Position numbers and translations under genes: made by a program. From Pimelobacter simplex (GTDB lineage Bacteria; Actinomycetota; Actinomycetes; Propionibacteriales; Nocardioidaceae), in assembly GCF_900114845.1 (NCBI RefSeq), contig NZ_FOUK01000003.1, positions 744,001 through 808,000 of the forward strand: 64,000 bases of DNA, read 5' to 3'. Position 1 is the first letter of the stretch. Each line of letters opens with the position of its first letter. Positions 43,106 through 52,560 of the stretch are shown here, piece by piece. The notes under the pieces were generated by a model. It saw nothing but the letters and a program-made list of their open reading frames with translations, did no database searches and was not told the origin of the DNA.

Positions 43106-45826
43106 TCAGTCCGGGATGGTGGTGGCGAGGTCGGGCATCCGGCGCACGAGCGAGTCCGGCCGCGGGTCCTTGACCGCCGCCACCCGCGCGGACGCGGTGA
43201 GCACGGTGGCCGCGTCGACCCCGGCGAGCACGAGCGAGAGCTCGAGCGAGGCGACCTGCGGGAGGTCGTTCTGGAGCTCGGCGACCCGGGTGATGAGGTC
43301 CTCGATGGCCCCGACGTCGACCGGGTCGGCGCCGCGGTAGCCGAACAGCAGCGGCGAGCTCTTCACCTCGCGCACCATGGCGGCCACCTCGTGCTGGCCC
43401 AGGGGCGGGATCCGGTAGGACCAGTCCCCCAGCAGCTCGATGACCGGCCCGGAGATGCCGAACGAGACGACCGGCCCGAACAGCGGGTCCTCGAACGAGC
43501 GCACCGAGATCGGCACGCCCGTCGGAGCGTTGCGCTGGACGACGAAGCGCCCGATGCCCGGGTCGATCAGGCCGCCCAGGTAGTCCCAGGCCTCGCGCAT
43601 CTCGGGAGCGGTGGGGATGTTGCGCCACACGTGGATCTGGTCGGGGCGCTCGCGCACCGCCGGCAGCGTGGACTTGAGGACGACGTCCCAGCCGAGCTGC
43701 TCGCCCGCCGCGATCGCCTCGTCGAGGTTCGCGACCGGGATCGTCGGCCAGAGCTGGATGCCGTAGGCGTTGAGCAGTGTCGTCAGCTGGGCCTGGTCGA
43801 GCTCGACCTCGCGATCGGTGGCGGCGACCTCGGGGTCGGCGAGGATCCGGTCGACCAGCCGCTTCGCGCTGCGGGCATCGACCTCGCCGGCATCGGCGGA
43901 GGGGCCGTCGGGTGCGTGCAGCCACACGGCATACTCGACGACGCGAGCCAGCGCGCGGACCGCTGCCTCGACCGCCGGGTACGACGGCACCGAGCCGCGG
44001 CCGGCCGAGGAGCCCGCGACGTCGGGAACCCGCAGCAGCTCGGGGATGCCCTCGGCGCCGAGGAAGGACGAGACGAGCGGCTTGTCGGACTGCTCCCCCA
44101 CGGCCGCCAGGACGTTGGCGACCTCCTCGCCCGAGATGTCGAGCGGCGGGATGTAGACGGCGATGACCGAGTCGACGTCCGGGTCGTCGATGGCGTCGTC
44201 GAGGGCGTCCTCGAAGTCCTCGGCGGTGGCGTCGGCGCCGAGCGCGACCGAGCGGTTGACGACGAGCCCGACCGCGGAGGCGGCGTCGGCGGCGAGCAGC
44301 CCGAGCGCGTCGGAGTTGCCGACGATGGCGACCCGGCGCCCCCGCGGCAGCGGCTGGTGGGCGAGCAGCTGGGCGACGTCGAACATGTCGTCGAGGGTGT
44401 CGACCTGGATCACGCCGGCCTGGCGGAACATCGCGTCGACCGCGGCCTGCGGTGCGCCGATCCGGCGGACGGTGTGGCCCATCGGCACGCCCTGCGTCGT
44501 CCGCCCGGAGCGGACGGCGACGATCGGCTTGCGGTGCGAGACCCGGCGGGCGATCCGGGAGAACTTGCGCGGGTTACCGATGGACTCGAGGTACATCATG
44601 ACGACCTCGGTCGCGTCGTCCTCCTCCCAGTACTGGAGGAGGTCGTTGCCGGAGACGTCGGCACGGTTGCCCGCGCTGACGAAGGTCGAGATGCCGAGAC
44701 CACGGTTCTTGACCTTCTCGAGGATCGCCGAGCCGAGCGCGCCGGACTGGCAGAAGAAGCCCGCACGGCCGCGGGCCGGCATCACCGACGACAGCGACGC
44801 GTTGACCTGCACGGTCGGGTCGGTGTTGAGGACGCCCAGGCAGTTGGGGCCGATCAGCCGCAGGCCGTAGGAGCGGCACAGGCCGGCCAGGTGGCGCTGC
44901 CGCTTGCGCCCCTCCTCGCCGGTCTCGGCGAAGCCGGACGAGATGACGATGAGCCCGTGCACGCCCTTGTTGGCGCAGTCGAGCACGACGTCGGTCACCG
45001 CGTCGGCGGGCACCGCGACGATCGCGACGTCGACCTCGTCGGGGATCTCGTTGACGTTCTTGTACGCCGGCATGCCCGACACCGCGGGCGCGCTCGGGTT
45101 GACGACGTACACGCGGCCGGTGAAGTCGGCCGTCACCAGGTTGCGGACCAGGACCTGGCCGATCGTGTCCTGCCGGCGGCTGGCACCGATGATCGCGACC
45201 GAGCGGGGGTGGAAGAAGCGGTGGATCGACGCGGCCTCGGCGGCGTGCTCGCGGTCGCGCATCACGCCGATCGCGGTGTCGGTGGGGTCGATGGGGAACT
45301 CCAGCGTGATCACGCCGTCGTGGTAGCCGCTCGCCACCCGGTAGCCGGCGTCGCGGAAGGTCTGGATCATCCGGCTGTTGTCGGGCAGCACCTCGGCAGT
45401 GAACCGCTCGACGCCGCGCTCGCGGCCGGCCTGGGCGAGGTGCTCGAGCAGCAGCTGGGCGATCCCGCGGCCCTGGTGCTCGTCCTCGACCAGGAACGCG
45501 ACCTCGGCCTCGCGGGCCTCGACGACGTCGTAGCGGCCGACGGCGATCATCCGCTCCTGGAGGATCAGCACCAGCGCGACCCGGTCGCGGTTGTCGACGT
45601 GGGTGAACCGTCGTACGTCGCGGTCGGAGAGGACCGGCATCGGCGAGAAGAAGCGGTAGTACTTCGACTCGTCGGAGACCCGCGCGTAGAACTCGACCAG
45701 CAGCTCGTCGTCCTCGGGCCGGATCGGCCGGATGTGCGCCGTCCGCCCGTCACGGAGCAGGACGTCGCCCTCCCAGTGCGCGGGCGGCGCCTCGATCTCG
45801 TCCGTCGGGGTCGGGTCGGGGCTCAC
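43106..45826 (-). CDS. GNAT acetyltransferase fused to an NDP-forming acyl-CoA synthetase-like protein
   Basis: 906 residues from the GTG at 45826; I prefer it to the ATG at 45853 because TAGATT is 7 nt upstream. The N-terminal ~170 residues are a GNAT domain ([18 protein letters not shown]). The rest is an acetate-CoA ligase (ADP-forming)-like region with a CoA-binding Rossmann start ([20 protein letters not shown]), a succinyl-CoA-synthetase-like part and an ATP-grasp end ([20 protein letters not shown]). This architecture, often in a different domain order, is that of Pat-type protein lysine acetyltransferases that regulate acyl-CoA synthetases. No cyclic-AMP domain is present. Confidence 0.9.
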   Translation of the reverse strand: MSPDPTPTDEIEAPPAHWEGDVLLRDGRTAHIRPIRPEDDELLVEFYARVSDESKYYRFFSPMPVLSDRDVRRFTHVDNRDRVALVLILQERMIAVGRYDVVEAREAEVAFLVEDEHQGRGIAQLLLEHLAQAGRERGVERFTAEVLPDNSRMIQTFRDAGYRVASGYHDGVITLEFPIDPTDTAIGVMRDREHAAEAASIHRFFHPRSVAIIGASRRQDTIGQVLVRNLVTADFTGRVYVVNPSAPAVSGMPAYKNVNEIPDEVDVAIVAVPADAVTDVVLDCANKGVHGLIVISSGFAETGEEGRKRQRHLAGLCRSYGLRLIGPNCLGVLNTDPTVQVNASLSSVMPARGRAGFFCQSGALGSAILEKVKNRGLGISTFVSAGNRADVSGNDLLQYWEEDDATEVVMMYLESIGNPRKFSRIARRVSHRKPIVAVRSGRTTQGVPMGHTVRRIGAPQAAVDAMFRQAGVIQVDTLDDMFDVAQLLAHQPLPRGRRVAIVGNSDALGLLAADAASAVGLVVNRSVALGADATAEDFEDALDDAIDDPDVDSVIAVYIPPLDISGEEVANVLAAVGEQSDKPLVSSFLGAEGIPELLRVPDVAGSSAGRGSVPSYPAVEAAVRALARVVEYAVWLHAPDGPSADAGEVDARSAKRLVDRILADPEVAATDREVELDQAQLTTLLNAYGIQLWPTIPVANLDEAIAAGEQLGWDVVLKSTLPAVRERPDQIHVWRNIPTAPEMREAWDYLGGLIDPGIGRFVVQRNAPTGVPISVRSFEDPLFGPVVSFGISGPVIELLGDWSYRIPPLGQHEVAAMVREVKSSPLLFGYRGADPVDVGAIEDLITRVAELQNDLPQVASLELSLVLAGVDAATVLTASARVAAVKDPRPDSLVRRMPDLATTIPD

Positions 45827-45833
45827 GGGGAGA

Positions 45834-45839
45834 AATCTA
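45834..45839 (-). promoter_or_regulatory. -10 box of a leaderless promoter (GNAT/acyl-CoA synthetase fusion)
   Basis: On the minus strand TAGATT, 7 nt, then the GTG at 45826. Confidence 0.55.
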
Positions 45840-45858
45840 TCGGCCCCGGCCACACGCG

Positions 45859-46446
45859 TCAGCGGCGCACGCGGTACTTCAGGTGCAGGACCCGGTCCCC
45901 CTGCACGACGACGTCCGGATCCTCGAGCAGGTGCTGGCCCGCCACCGACCCGAAGTAGCGCCTCCCGGAGCCGAACACCACGGGCACGACATCGATCGCC
46001 ACGACGTCCACCAGACCCGCGGCGAGCGCCTGCCCACCCATGTCGCCGGCGCAGATCGCCAGCACGCCGTCACCGGCTCGCCGCTTCCCCTCCTCGACCG
46101 CCGCCGCGATGTCGTCGAAGAACGGGACCTCGGCCTCCGGGTGCCAGCCCTCCGGCTTCGGCCGGTGCGAGACGACCAGCAGGTGCTCCCCCGCCGGCGG
46201 GGTCGCCTCCCAGCCGTTGGTCTGGTCGAACAGGCGCCGCCCCTGGATGATCGCCCGGATGCTCTGCCACATCGGCCGCACGTAGGCCGCCGACGCCTCC
46301 GAGACGGCGAAGGGACCGTGGTCGGCGCCGTCGGTGAGCGGCCGGCTCCCGTTGAAGTACCAGTCGAACAGCGGTCCGACGTCGTCGTTGTCATCGGCGA
46401 TGAAGCCGTCGAGGGACGCCACCGCGTGCATCATCACTGTCGCCAT
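45859..46446 (-). CDS. Dihydrofolate reductase family protein (RibD C-terminal-like)
   Basis: 195 residues from the ATG at 46446. [42 protein letters not shown], and [30 protein letters not shown] match the RibD_C/YyaP-type reductase group, a dihydrofolate reductase fold that binds NADPH. The usual folate residues are not conserved and no riboflavin genes are adjacent, so it is an orphan reductase of unknown substrate. Confidence 0.88.
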   Translation of the reverse strand: MATVMMHAVASLDGFIADDNDDVGPLFDWYFNGSRPLTDGADHGPFAVSEASAAYVRPMWQSIRAIIQGRRLFDQTNGWEATPPAGEHLLVVSHRPKPEGWHPEAEVPFFDDIAAAVEEGKRRAGDGVLAICAGDMGGQALAAGLVDVVAIDVVPVVFGSGRRYFGSVAGQHLLEDPDVVVQGDRVLHLKYRVRR

Positions 46447-46614
46447 GGTGGGTCAGACCGGCGCCCGCCCCAGGAATCATCGGCTGCACGCGGCCGCCGA
46501 AGGGGCACGTTCCGGCGGGCGAAGGAGCACGGAACGTGTCACTTCGCGGGAACACAGACGGGACACGGCGAGCCCCTGCCGCACCTGTCGGCGCCACCCG
46601 GAAGAATGCCCCCC

Positions 46615-49143
46615 ATGGCACGGCGTACCCAGCAGGATCCCCTCCCGGAGGACTTCGAGGAGCACATCCTCGACACCGACATCCGCGACGAGATGCAGTC
46701 GTCCTTCCTGGAGTACGCGTACTCGGTGATCTACTCCCGCGCGCTGCCCGACGCGCGCGACGGTCTCAAGCCGGTCCAGCGGCGCATCCTCTACACGATG
46801 AACGACATGGGCCTGCGGCCCGACCGCGGGCACGTGAAGTCGGCGCGCGTCGTCGGTGAGGTCATGGGCCGGCTGCACCCGCATGGTGACGGCGCGATCT
46901 ACGACGCCCTCGTGCGGACGGCGCAGTCGTGGTCGCTGCGGCTGCCGATGGTCGACGGCCACGGCAACTTCGGCTCGCCCGACGACCCGCCGGCGGCCAT
47001 GCGCTACACCGAGTGCCGGATGGCGCCGCCCGCGCTGGCGATGACCGAGTCGATCGACGAGGACACCGTCGACTTCCGGCCCAACTACGACAGCCGCGAG
47101 TACGAGCCGTCGGTGCTGCCGTCGGCCATCCCCAACCTCGTCGTCAACGGGACGACGGGCATCGCGGTCGGCATGGCGACGAACATGGCGCCGCACAACC
47201 TGGTCGAGGTGGTCCAGGCGCTGCGCCACCTCATCCAGCACCCCAAGACCGACATCGAGGGGCTGATGAGGTTCATCCCGGGCCCCGACCTGCCGACGGG
47301 CGGCAAGATCGTCGGCCTCGACGGCATCCGCGACGCCTACGAGACCGGCCGCGGCGTCTTCAAGATGCGCGCGACCGCCCGGGTCGAGACGATCGGACGC
47401 CGCAAGGGCATCGTCGTCACCGAGCTCCCCTACGGCACGGGCACCGAGAAGATCGTCGAGCGGATCAAGATCCTGGTCCAGTCCAAGAAGCTCCAGGGCA
47501 TCGCCGACATCAAGGACCTCACCGACCGCGAGAACGGCCTGCGCCTGGTGATCGAGGTCAAGAACGGCTTCGTCCCCGAGGCCCTGCTCGAGCAGCTCTA
47601 CAAGCTGACGCCGCTCGAGGACTCCTTCGGCATCAACAACGTCGCCCTGGTCGACGGCCAGCCGCGCACGATGGGCCTCAAGGAGATGCTCGACGTCTTC
47701 CTCCAGCACCGCTACGAGGTCGTCCGGCGCCGCTCGCAGTTCCGCCGCAACAAGAAGGCCGCCCGGCTGCACCTGGTCGACGGCATGCTCCTCGCGCTGC
47801 TCGACATCGACGAGGTCATCCAGGTCATCCGCACCAGCGACAACGCCGCGGCCGCCAAGGAGCGGCTGATGAGCGTCTTCGAGCTCTCCGAGATCCAGGC
47901 CGAGTACATCCTCGGCATGGAGCTGCGCCGGCTCACCAAGTTCTCCCGGCTCGAGCTCGAGAAGGAGCAGGACGAGCTCCGCAAGGAGATCGCCGAGCTC
48001 GACGCCATCCTCGCCGACGAGGCGCTGCTCAAGAAGCTCGTCTCCTCCGAGCTGGCCGAGGTCGCCAAGACCTTCGGTACGCCGCGGCGCACCGTCCTGC
48101 TCGAGTCGGCCGGCACCACGGCGGTCGCCGCGGCCGCCGCGCCCCTCGAGGTTGCCGACGACCCGTGCTTCGCGCTGCTGTCCGCGACCGGCCTGCTCGC
48201 CCGGACGACGTCCGCCGACGAGATCGGCACCGGCGGCGGCCGCGCCAACCACGACGTCGTCGTCTCGGCGGTCCGCACCTCGGCGCGCGCCGACCTCGGC
48301 GTGCTGACCTCGGCCGGGCGGCTGCTGCGGCTCGCCGTCCTCGACCTGCCGGCGATCCCGCCCTCGGCCAACGAGCCCAACCTCCAGGGCGGCCTGCCGC
48401 TGAGCGAGGTCCTCGAGCTGGCCAAGGGCGAGCGCGCGCTCGCGCTCACCACGCTGACCACCGACGGTCCCGGGCTCGCGCTCGGCACCCGCCAGGGCGT
48501 GGTCAAGCGGGTCAACCCCGAGGTGCTCAACAAGGACGAGTGGGAGGTCATCTCCCTCAAGGACGGCGACGAGGTCGTCGGCGCGGTCCAGCTGACCACC
48601 GGCTCCGAGGAGCTCTGCTTCGTCACCTCCGACGCCCAGCTGCTCCACTACCCCGCCGACGGCGTGCGCCCCCAGGGCCGCTCCGGCGGCGGCATGGCCG
48701 GCATCAGGGTGACCGACAAGGAGCGGGTCGTCTGGTTCGGCGTGCTCGACCTCAACGCGCCCGGCGGCGTGGTCCTGGTGACCGCCTCGGGCTCGGCCAC
48801 GGCCCTGCCCGGCACCGAGCCGGGCTCGGTCAAGGTGACCGACTTCTGGGAGTACCCCGCGAAGGGCCGGGCCACCGGCGGCGTGCGCTGCCACCGCTTC
48901 CTCAAGGGCGAGGACACGCTCGTCTTCGCCTGGGCCGGGCCCGCGCCCGCCCGGGCCACCGCGGCCAGCGGCGCGCCGGTCGACCTGCCCGAGGCCACCG
49001 GCCGTCGCGACGGCTCCGGCCTGCCCGGCAGCCAGCCGATCGTCGCGGTCGCCGGCCCGCTGTCCGTGGCCCTCGGCGCCGCCCCGTCCGGCGGCTCGTC
49101 CGCGGATCCCGCGCCGCCGTCCTCGGGCGATGTGTCAGGGTGA
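46615..49143 (+). CDS. parC: DNA topoisomerase IV subunit A (GyrA/ParC family)
   Basis: 842 residues from the ATG at 46615, 7-10 nt after GGAAG; an ATG at 46606 is an alternative. The catalytic tyrosine is Tyr131 ([10 protein letters not shown]) within the winged-helix tower, followed by the long coiled coil and six-bladed C-terminal propeller. It lacks the GyrA box, so I assign ParC rather than GyrA, supported by the ParE gene at 54864 and by the rpoD neighbourhood. At the quinolone-determining site ([13 protein letters not shown]) residue 93 is Gly, where many relatives have Ser or Ala; Asp97 is kept. Confidence 0.9.
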   Translation: MARRTQQDPLPEDFEEHILDTDIRDEMQSSFLEYAYSVIYSRALPDARDGLKPVQRRILYTMNDMGLRPDRGHVKSARVVGEVMGRLHPHGDGAIYDALVRTAQSWSLRLPMVDGHGNFGSPDDPPAAMRYTECRMAPPALAMTESIDEDTVDFRPNYDSREYEPSVLPSAIPNLVVNGTTGIAVGMATNMAPHNLVEVVQALRHLIQHPKTDIEGLMRFIPGPDLPTGGKIVGLDGIRDAYETGRGVFKMRATARVETIGRRKGIVVTELPYGTGTEKIVERIKILVQSKKLQGIADIKDLTDRENGLRLVIEVKNGFVPEALLEQLYKLTPLEDSFGINNVALVDGQPRTMGLKEMLDVFLQHRYEVVRRRSQFRRNKKAARLHLVDGMLLALLDIDEVIQVIRTSDNAAAAKERLMSVFELSEIQAEYILGMELRRLTKFSRLELEKEQDELRKEIAELDAILADEALLKKLVSSELAEVAKTFGTPRRTVLLESAGTTAVAAAAAPLEVADDPCFALLSATGLLARTTSADEIGTGGGRANHDVVVSAVRTSARADLGVLTSAGRLLRLAVLDLPAIPPSANEPNLQGGLPLSEVLELAKGERALALTTLTTDGPGLALGTRQGVVKRVNPEVLNKDEWEVISLKDGDEVVGAVQLTTGSEELCFVTSDAQLLHYPADGVRPQGRSGGGMAGIRVTDKERVVWFGVLDLNAPGGVVLVTASGSATALPGTEPGSVKVTDFWEYPAKGRATGGVRCHRFLKGEDTLVFAWAGPAPARATAASGAPVDLPEATGRRDGSGLPGSQPIVAVAGPLSVALGAAPSGGSSADPAPPSSGDVSG

Positions 49144-49147
49144 GCGC

Positions 49148-49870
49148 ATGACGACCTCCACCCGTGTGGCCGCCGGCCTGCTCTCCACGCTCGTCGCCGT
49201 CGGCGGCCTGACCGCCTGCTCCGGCGACGACGGCGGTGGCGGCGACGGCGCGCCGTCCTGGTCCGACGCGGGCAAGAAGGCCAAGGAGCTGCTCGACGGC
49301 ACGTCCGGCGTCGAGGTCTCCATCTCGACCTCCGACGACCCCGGTGTCGACTACCTCAAGTCGGCGAGCGGCACCATCGTCGCCGACCCGCCCGCCTTCG
49401 AGGGGACGGTCGACGGCAAGGTGTCCGGCTTCGCGGTCTCCGAGGTGCCGGTGATCTCGGTCGACGGCACGCTGTGGATCAACCACCTCGCGCTCGGCGG
49501 CTGGAGCGACCGGTTCCAGCCCAAGGAGCTGTGCGCCCCCGACCCGGCGCTGCTCCTCGACGCGACGAGCGGCGTCTCGTCGGTGCTCACCAGCAGCACC
49601 GACGTCAAGGCCGGCAAGTCCGAGCGCGGCGGCACGGACAACAAGGAGATCTTCACCACCTACGAGGGCACCGCCACGGGTGACTCGATCCGCAAGATCC
49701 TCCCCTGTGCCGAGGGCGACGACTTCGACGCGACCTACCGGGTCGACGACAGCGGTCACCTGCGCACGGCCCGGCTCTCCGGCACGTTCTTCCCCGACGC
49801 CGACCCGATGACGTACACGATCGACGTGACGAAGTACGACGTCGACAAGGACATCACGGCCCCCAAGTGA
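49148..49870 (+). CDS. LppX/LprAFG-type lipoprotein (LprG-like)
   Basis: 240 residues from the ATG at 49148, 4 bp after the parC stop. The signal peptide ends LTAC (Cys24), so it is a lipoprotein. The rest fits the LppX/LprAFG fold: GVEVSISTSDDPGVDYLKSASG, AFEGTVDGKV, VISVDGTLWIN and a C-terminal beta sheet; these proteins carry triacylated lipids in a hydrophobic cavity. The adjacent MFS pump gives the same pair as LprG and P55 (Rv1411c-Rv1410c) of Mycobacterium tuberculosis, which act together to move lipids or drugs outwards. The pairing strengthens the call. Confidence 0.88.
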   Translation: MTTSTRVAAGLLSTLVAVGGLTACSGDDGGGGDGAPSWSDAGKKAKELLDGTSGVEVSISTSDDPGVDYLKSASGTIVADPPAFEGTVDGKVSGFAVSEVPVISVDGTLWINHLALGGWSDRFQPKELCAPDPALLLDATSGVSSVLTSSTDVKAGKSERGGTDNKEIFTTYEGTATGDSIRKILPCAEGDDFDATYRVDDSGHLRTARLSGTFFPDADPMTYTIDVTKYDVDKDITAPK

Positions 49871-49877
49871 GCCCCGA

Positions 49878-51620
49878 GTGAGCACGGCGAACCGGCTGCT
49901 GCTGGGCTTCTGCGCGGTCGCGGTCGCCTTCGCGGCGGTCGACACCTATGTCGTCGTCCTCGCCCTGCCGGACATGATGGCGGGCGCCGGCATCCCCGTC
50001 GAGGAGCTGCAGCGCGCGGCCCCGATCGTCTCCGGGTTCCTGCTCGGGTACGTCGCGATGCTGCCGCTCATCGGGCGGATCGCCGACCTCCGCGGCCAGG
50101 TCCCCGTCCTCGCGATGTCGCTGGTGGTCTTCTCGGCGGGCTCGCTGATCACCGCGCTGTCCTACGACCTGCCGAGCATGGTCGCCGGACGCTTCCTCCA
50201 GGGCGTCGGCGGCGGCGGGCTCGTCCCGGCCACCATGTCGCTGGTCGCCGCGCTCTACCCCGTCGACCGGCGCGGGCTGCCGCTCGGCCTGGTCTCGGCC
50301 GTCCAGGAGTTCGGCAGCGTCCTCGGCCCGCTCTTCGGCGCCATGGTCCTGTCGTTCACGAGCTGGCGCGGGATCTTCGCGATCAACCTCGCGGTCGGCG
50401 CGCTCCTCACCGTCGCGGTGGGTGTGGTCGCGCGGGTCGCGGGCACGCCTGACTCCCCTGGCGCCGACGCGATGGCCGCACGGCGGCGCCGGCTGCCCGA
50501 TGTCGTCGGCCTGGCGCTGCTCGCGGTGACCCTCGCCGCGGGCTTCCTCACGTTCGTCCAGCCCGGCGGCCTCCAGCGCGACCTGACCTGGGGCCAGCTC
50601 TTCATCCCCTACGTCGACGGCGGCAGCCGCTGGGTCACCCCCGTCGGCGTCGCGACGATCGCGGCGTTCGTGCTGCTCGCGCTGTGGTGCTGGTTCGGCC
50701 GCTGGCTCGGCGGTCCGCCGCTCGTCGACCTGCGCGGCTGGTTCGGCCACCTGCTCGCGGCCGACCTGCTCGGCGCGGGCCTGCTCGCCCTCGCGCTCGG
50801 CGGCATCGTGCTCGCCTTCGCGACCGCCGACCCTGAGGTCGCGGTGTTCTCGCCGCAGGGACCCTGGTTCCTCGCGGGGTCGGCGATCGCCGTCGTCCTG
50901 CTGCTGCTCCACCTGCGCCGGGCCGCGTCCCCCATCGTCCCCCGCGGCGCGCTGCGCCCGACGCCGGCCTGGGGGGCGCTCGTCGTCAGCTTCCTCGTCG
51001 GCTGGGCGCTCATCGCGGCCCTGGTCGACATCCCGCTCTTCGCCCGGACCACCACCGAGCGCTCCTCCCAGCTCGGCGCCGCGCTCGTCCTGCTCCGCTT
51101 CCTCGCCGCGCTGCCGGTCGGCGCCGTCCTCGGCGGCTGGCTGCTGCGCCGGGTCAACGCCGGCGTCCTCACCGCGGTGGGCATGAGCGCCGCCGGCGTG
51201 GGCTTCCTGCTGATGGCGCAGTGGGACGCGCACAGCCTCGACGGCTTCGCCGCCAACCTCCCACTCGTCCTGGGCGGGCTCGGGTTCGGGATCGCCCTCG
51301 CGCCGGTCAACGCCGCGATCCTCGCCACCACCGACGACGACACCCACGGCCTGGCCAGCGCCCTGGTCGTCGTGGCCCGGATGGTCGGCATGCTCGTCGG
51401 CATCTCCGCGCTCACCACCATCGGCCTGCGCCGCCTCTACGCCGCCCAGGAGGACGACCCGAAGCTCAGCATCACCGAGCTCGGCATCCTCCAGGAGCAC
51501 TCGGTCTTCCTCGGTGCCGCGGTCGCCGCGTTCGCGGCCGCCGTCCTCGCGCTGGTCGTCTTCGCCCGGGCCCGTACTCGCGACGTGGACACCGCCGAGG
51601 TGCTCCGCGCCGGTGGCTAA
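49878..51620 (+). CDS. MFS efflux transporter, P55-like (14 helices)
   Basis: 580 residues from the GTG at 49878, 7 bp after the lipoprotein stop, so the two form an operon. The hydropathy pattern suggests about 14 membrane helices; the first loop motif is RIADLRGQVPVL and the antiporter motif C region reads QEFGSVLGPLFG. This is the 14-helix drug/lipid exporter class (DHA2-like), as for P55, which needs the paired lipoprotein. Expected roles are export of lipids and resistance to hydrophobic drugs (family knowledge). Confidence 0.9.
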   Translation: MSTANRLLLGFCAVAVAFAAVDTYVVVLALPDMMAGAGIPVEELQRAAPIVSGFLLGYVAMLPLIGRIADLRGQVPVLAMSLVVFSAGSLITALSYDLPSMVAGRFLQGVGGGGLVPATMSLVAALYPVDRRGLPLGLVSAVQEFGSVLGPLFGAMVLSFTSWRGIFAINLAVGALLTVAVGVVARVAGTPDSPGADAMAARRRRLPDVVGLALLAVTLAAGFLTFVQPGGLQRDLTWGQLFIPYVDGGSRWVTPVGVATIAAFVLLALWCWFGRWLGGPPLVDLRGWFGHLLAADLLGAGLLALALGGIVLAFATADPEVAVFSPQGPWFLAGSAIAVVLLLLHLRRAASPIVPRGALRPTPAWGALVVSFLVGWALIAALVDIPLFARTTTERSSQLGAALVLLRFLAALPVGAVLGGWLLRRVNAGVLTAVGMSAAGVGFLLMAQWDAHSLDGFAANLPLVLGGLGFGIALAPVNAAILATTDDDTHGLASALVVVARMVGMLVGISALTTIGLRRLYAAQEDDPKLSITELGILQEHSVFLGAAVAAFAAAVLALVVFARARTRDVDTAEVLRAGG

Positions 51621-51623
51621 TCT
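51618..51623 (+). promoter_or_regulatory. -10 box of a leaderless promoter (carbonic anhydrase)
   Basis: TAATCT, 7 nt, then the ATG at 51631. It overlaps the last codon and stop of the MFS gene. Confidence 0.6.
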
Positions 51624-51630
51624 TGGTCGC

Positions 51631-52125
51631 ATGGGTGACTTCGACGACCTCCTGAAGGCGAACAACGACTACGCGGCCACCTTCGACCAGGGTGGGTTCG
51701 ACGGCAAGGCCCATGCCGGGGTCGCCATCGTCACCTGCATGGACTCGCGCATCGACCCGCTGCGGATGCTCGGCCTCGACTACGGCGACGCCAAGATCTT
51801 CCGCAACCCGGGTGGCCGGGTGACCGAGGCGGCGCTCGAGGCGCTCGTGCTCGGCGCGCACCTGCTCAACGTCGACCGGATCCTGGTGATCCCCCACACC
51901 CGCTGCGCGATGGCCTCCAGCACCGAGGCCGAGATCCACGAGAAGATCGGCGCCGCCGTCGGCCACGACGTCACCTGGCACGCCTTCCACGTGATCGCCG
52001 ACCAGAAGCAGTCGCTCGCCGAGGACGTCCGCAAGGTCCGCTCGCACCCGCTCATCCCCGAGTCGGTCAAGGTCGGCGGGTTCATCTACGACGTCGACAC
52101 GGGTCTGCTCAGCCAGGAGGTCTGA
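51631..52125 (+). CDS. Beta-class carbonic anhydrase
   Basis: 164 residues from the ATG at 51631. The zinc site reads CMDSR (Cys36, Asp38, Arg40) with His89 and Cys92 in HTRCAM, the standard ligands of beta-carbonic anhydrases of the short clade. It interconverts CO2 and bicarbonate and supplies bicarbonate to biotin-dependent carboxylases. Its own promoter box lies in the preceding gene. The end overlaps the convergent small gene by 17 bp. Confidence 0.94.
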   Translation: MGDFDDLLKANNDYAATFDQGGFDGKAHAGVAIVTCMDSRIDPLRMLGLDYGDAKIFRNPGGRVTEAALEALVLGAHLLNVDRILVIPHTRCAMASSTEAEIHEKIGAAVGHDVTWHAFHVIADQKQSLAEDVRKVRSHPLIPESVKVGGFIYDVDTGLLSQEV

Positions 52126-52489
52126 GCAGGTCCCGCAGGGCCTGGTCGACCAGCGCGCCCGGCAGGTCGCCGAGCGCGGCCGACAGCGCGCCCAGGTCGC
52201 CGATCGCGCCGACCCGGGCGACGAGCTCGTCCGTGCGCGCCACCGGGTCGTCGCCGAGCGCGACGTCCAGCAGCAGCGGGCAGTCGACGGCGCCGCCGTC
52301 GGGCTCCGGCGGCAGCGCGGGCGGCCAGCAGCCGACCTCGAGCCGCAGCGCGGCACTCGGCCCGGCGCCCTCGACCCGCGGGTCGACGTACCAGAAGAGG
52401 TCGCCGACAGCGATCCTCAGGTGCCCGCGACGTGCCTTGGCGCCGTGAGACTTGAGCGCTTTGACGACGGCCGCGCGGTCGGCGCTCAT
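52109..52489 (-). CDS. Small protein of unknown function
   Basis: 126 residues from the ATG at 52489. It has no signal peptide or membrane helix. The first half is basic (KALKSHGAKARRGHLRIAVGD) and the second half is acidic and Leu/Ala-rich (ELVARVGAIGDLGALSAALG), as a helical domain. I recognise no family. It points away from helR; the 71-bp gap between their starts holds the rifamycin element and a TATACG box for this gene. Whether it joins the rifamycin response is unknown. Confidence 0.6.
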   Translation of the reverse strand: MSADRAAVVKALKSHGAKARRGHLRIAVGDLFWYVDPRVEGAGPSAALRLEVGCWPPALPPEPDGGAVDCPLLLDVALGDDPVARTDELVARVGAIGDLGALSAALGDLPGALVDQALRDLLRPPG

Positions 52490-52516
52490 CACCACTCTCA
52501 ACGTATAGCGCCGATG

Positions 52517-52536
52517 GGGGCTTGCCGCAAGGCCCC
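52517..52536. promoter_or_regulatory. Rifamycin-associated element (RAE)
   Basis: GGGGCTTGCCGCAAGGCCCC matches the inverted-repeat type described as RAE upstream of rifamycin-response genes in actinomycetes. It lies 25 bp before the helR GTG. The same gap also serves the divergent small gene. Confidence 0.85.
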
Positions 52537-52560
52537 GTCCGTACCGGAGAATCTCCCGCC

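Noticed and set aside
45827..45853. ATG start of the GNAT fusion at 45853
   Set aside because: It precedes the TAGATT box, which would then be inside the coding sequence; the GTG at 45826 is favoured.
46615..49143. DNA gyrase subunit A rather than ParC
   Set aside because: No GyrA-box sequence was seen in the C-terminal propeller, and the neighbourhood is that of topoisomerase IV. A genome-level check of a separate gyrA would settle it.
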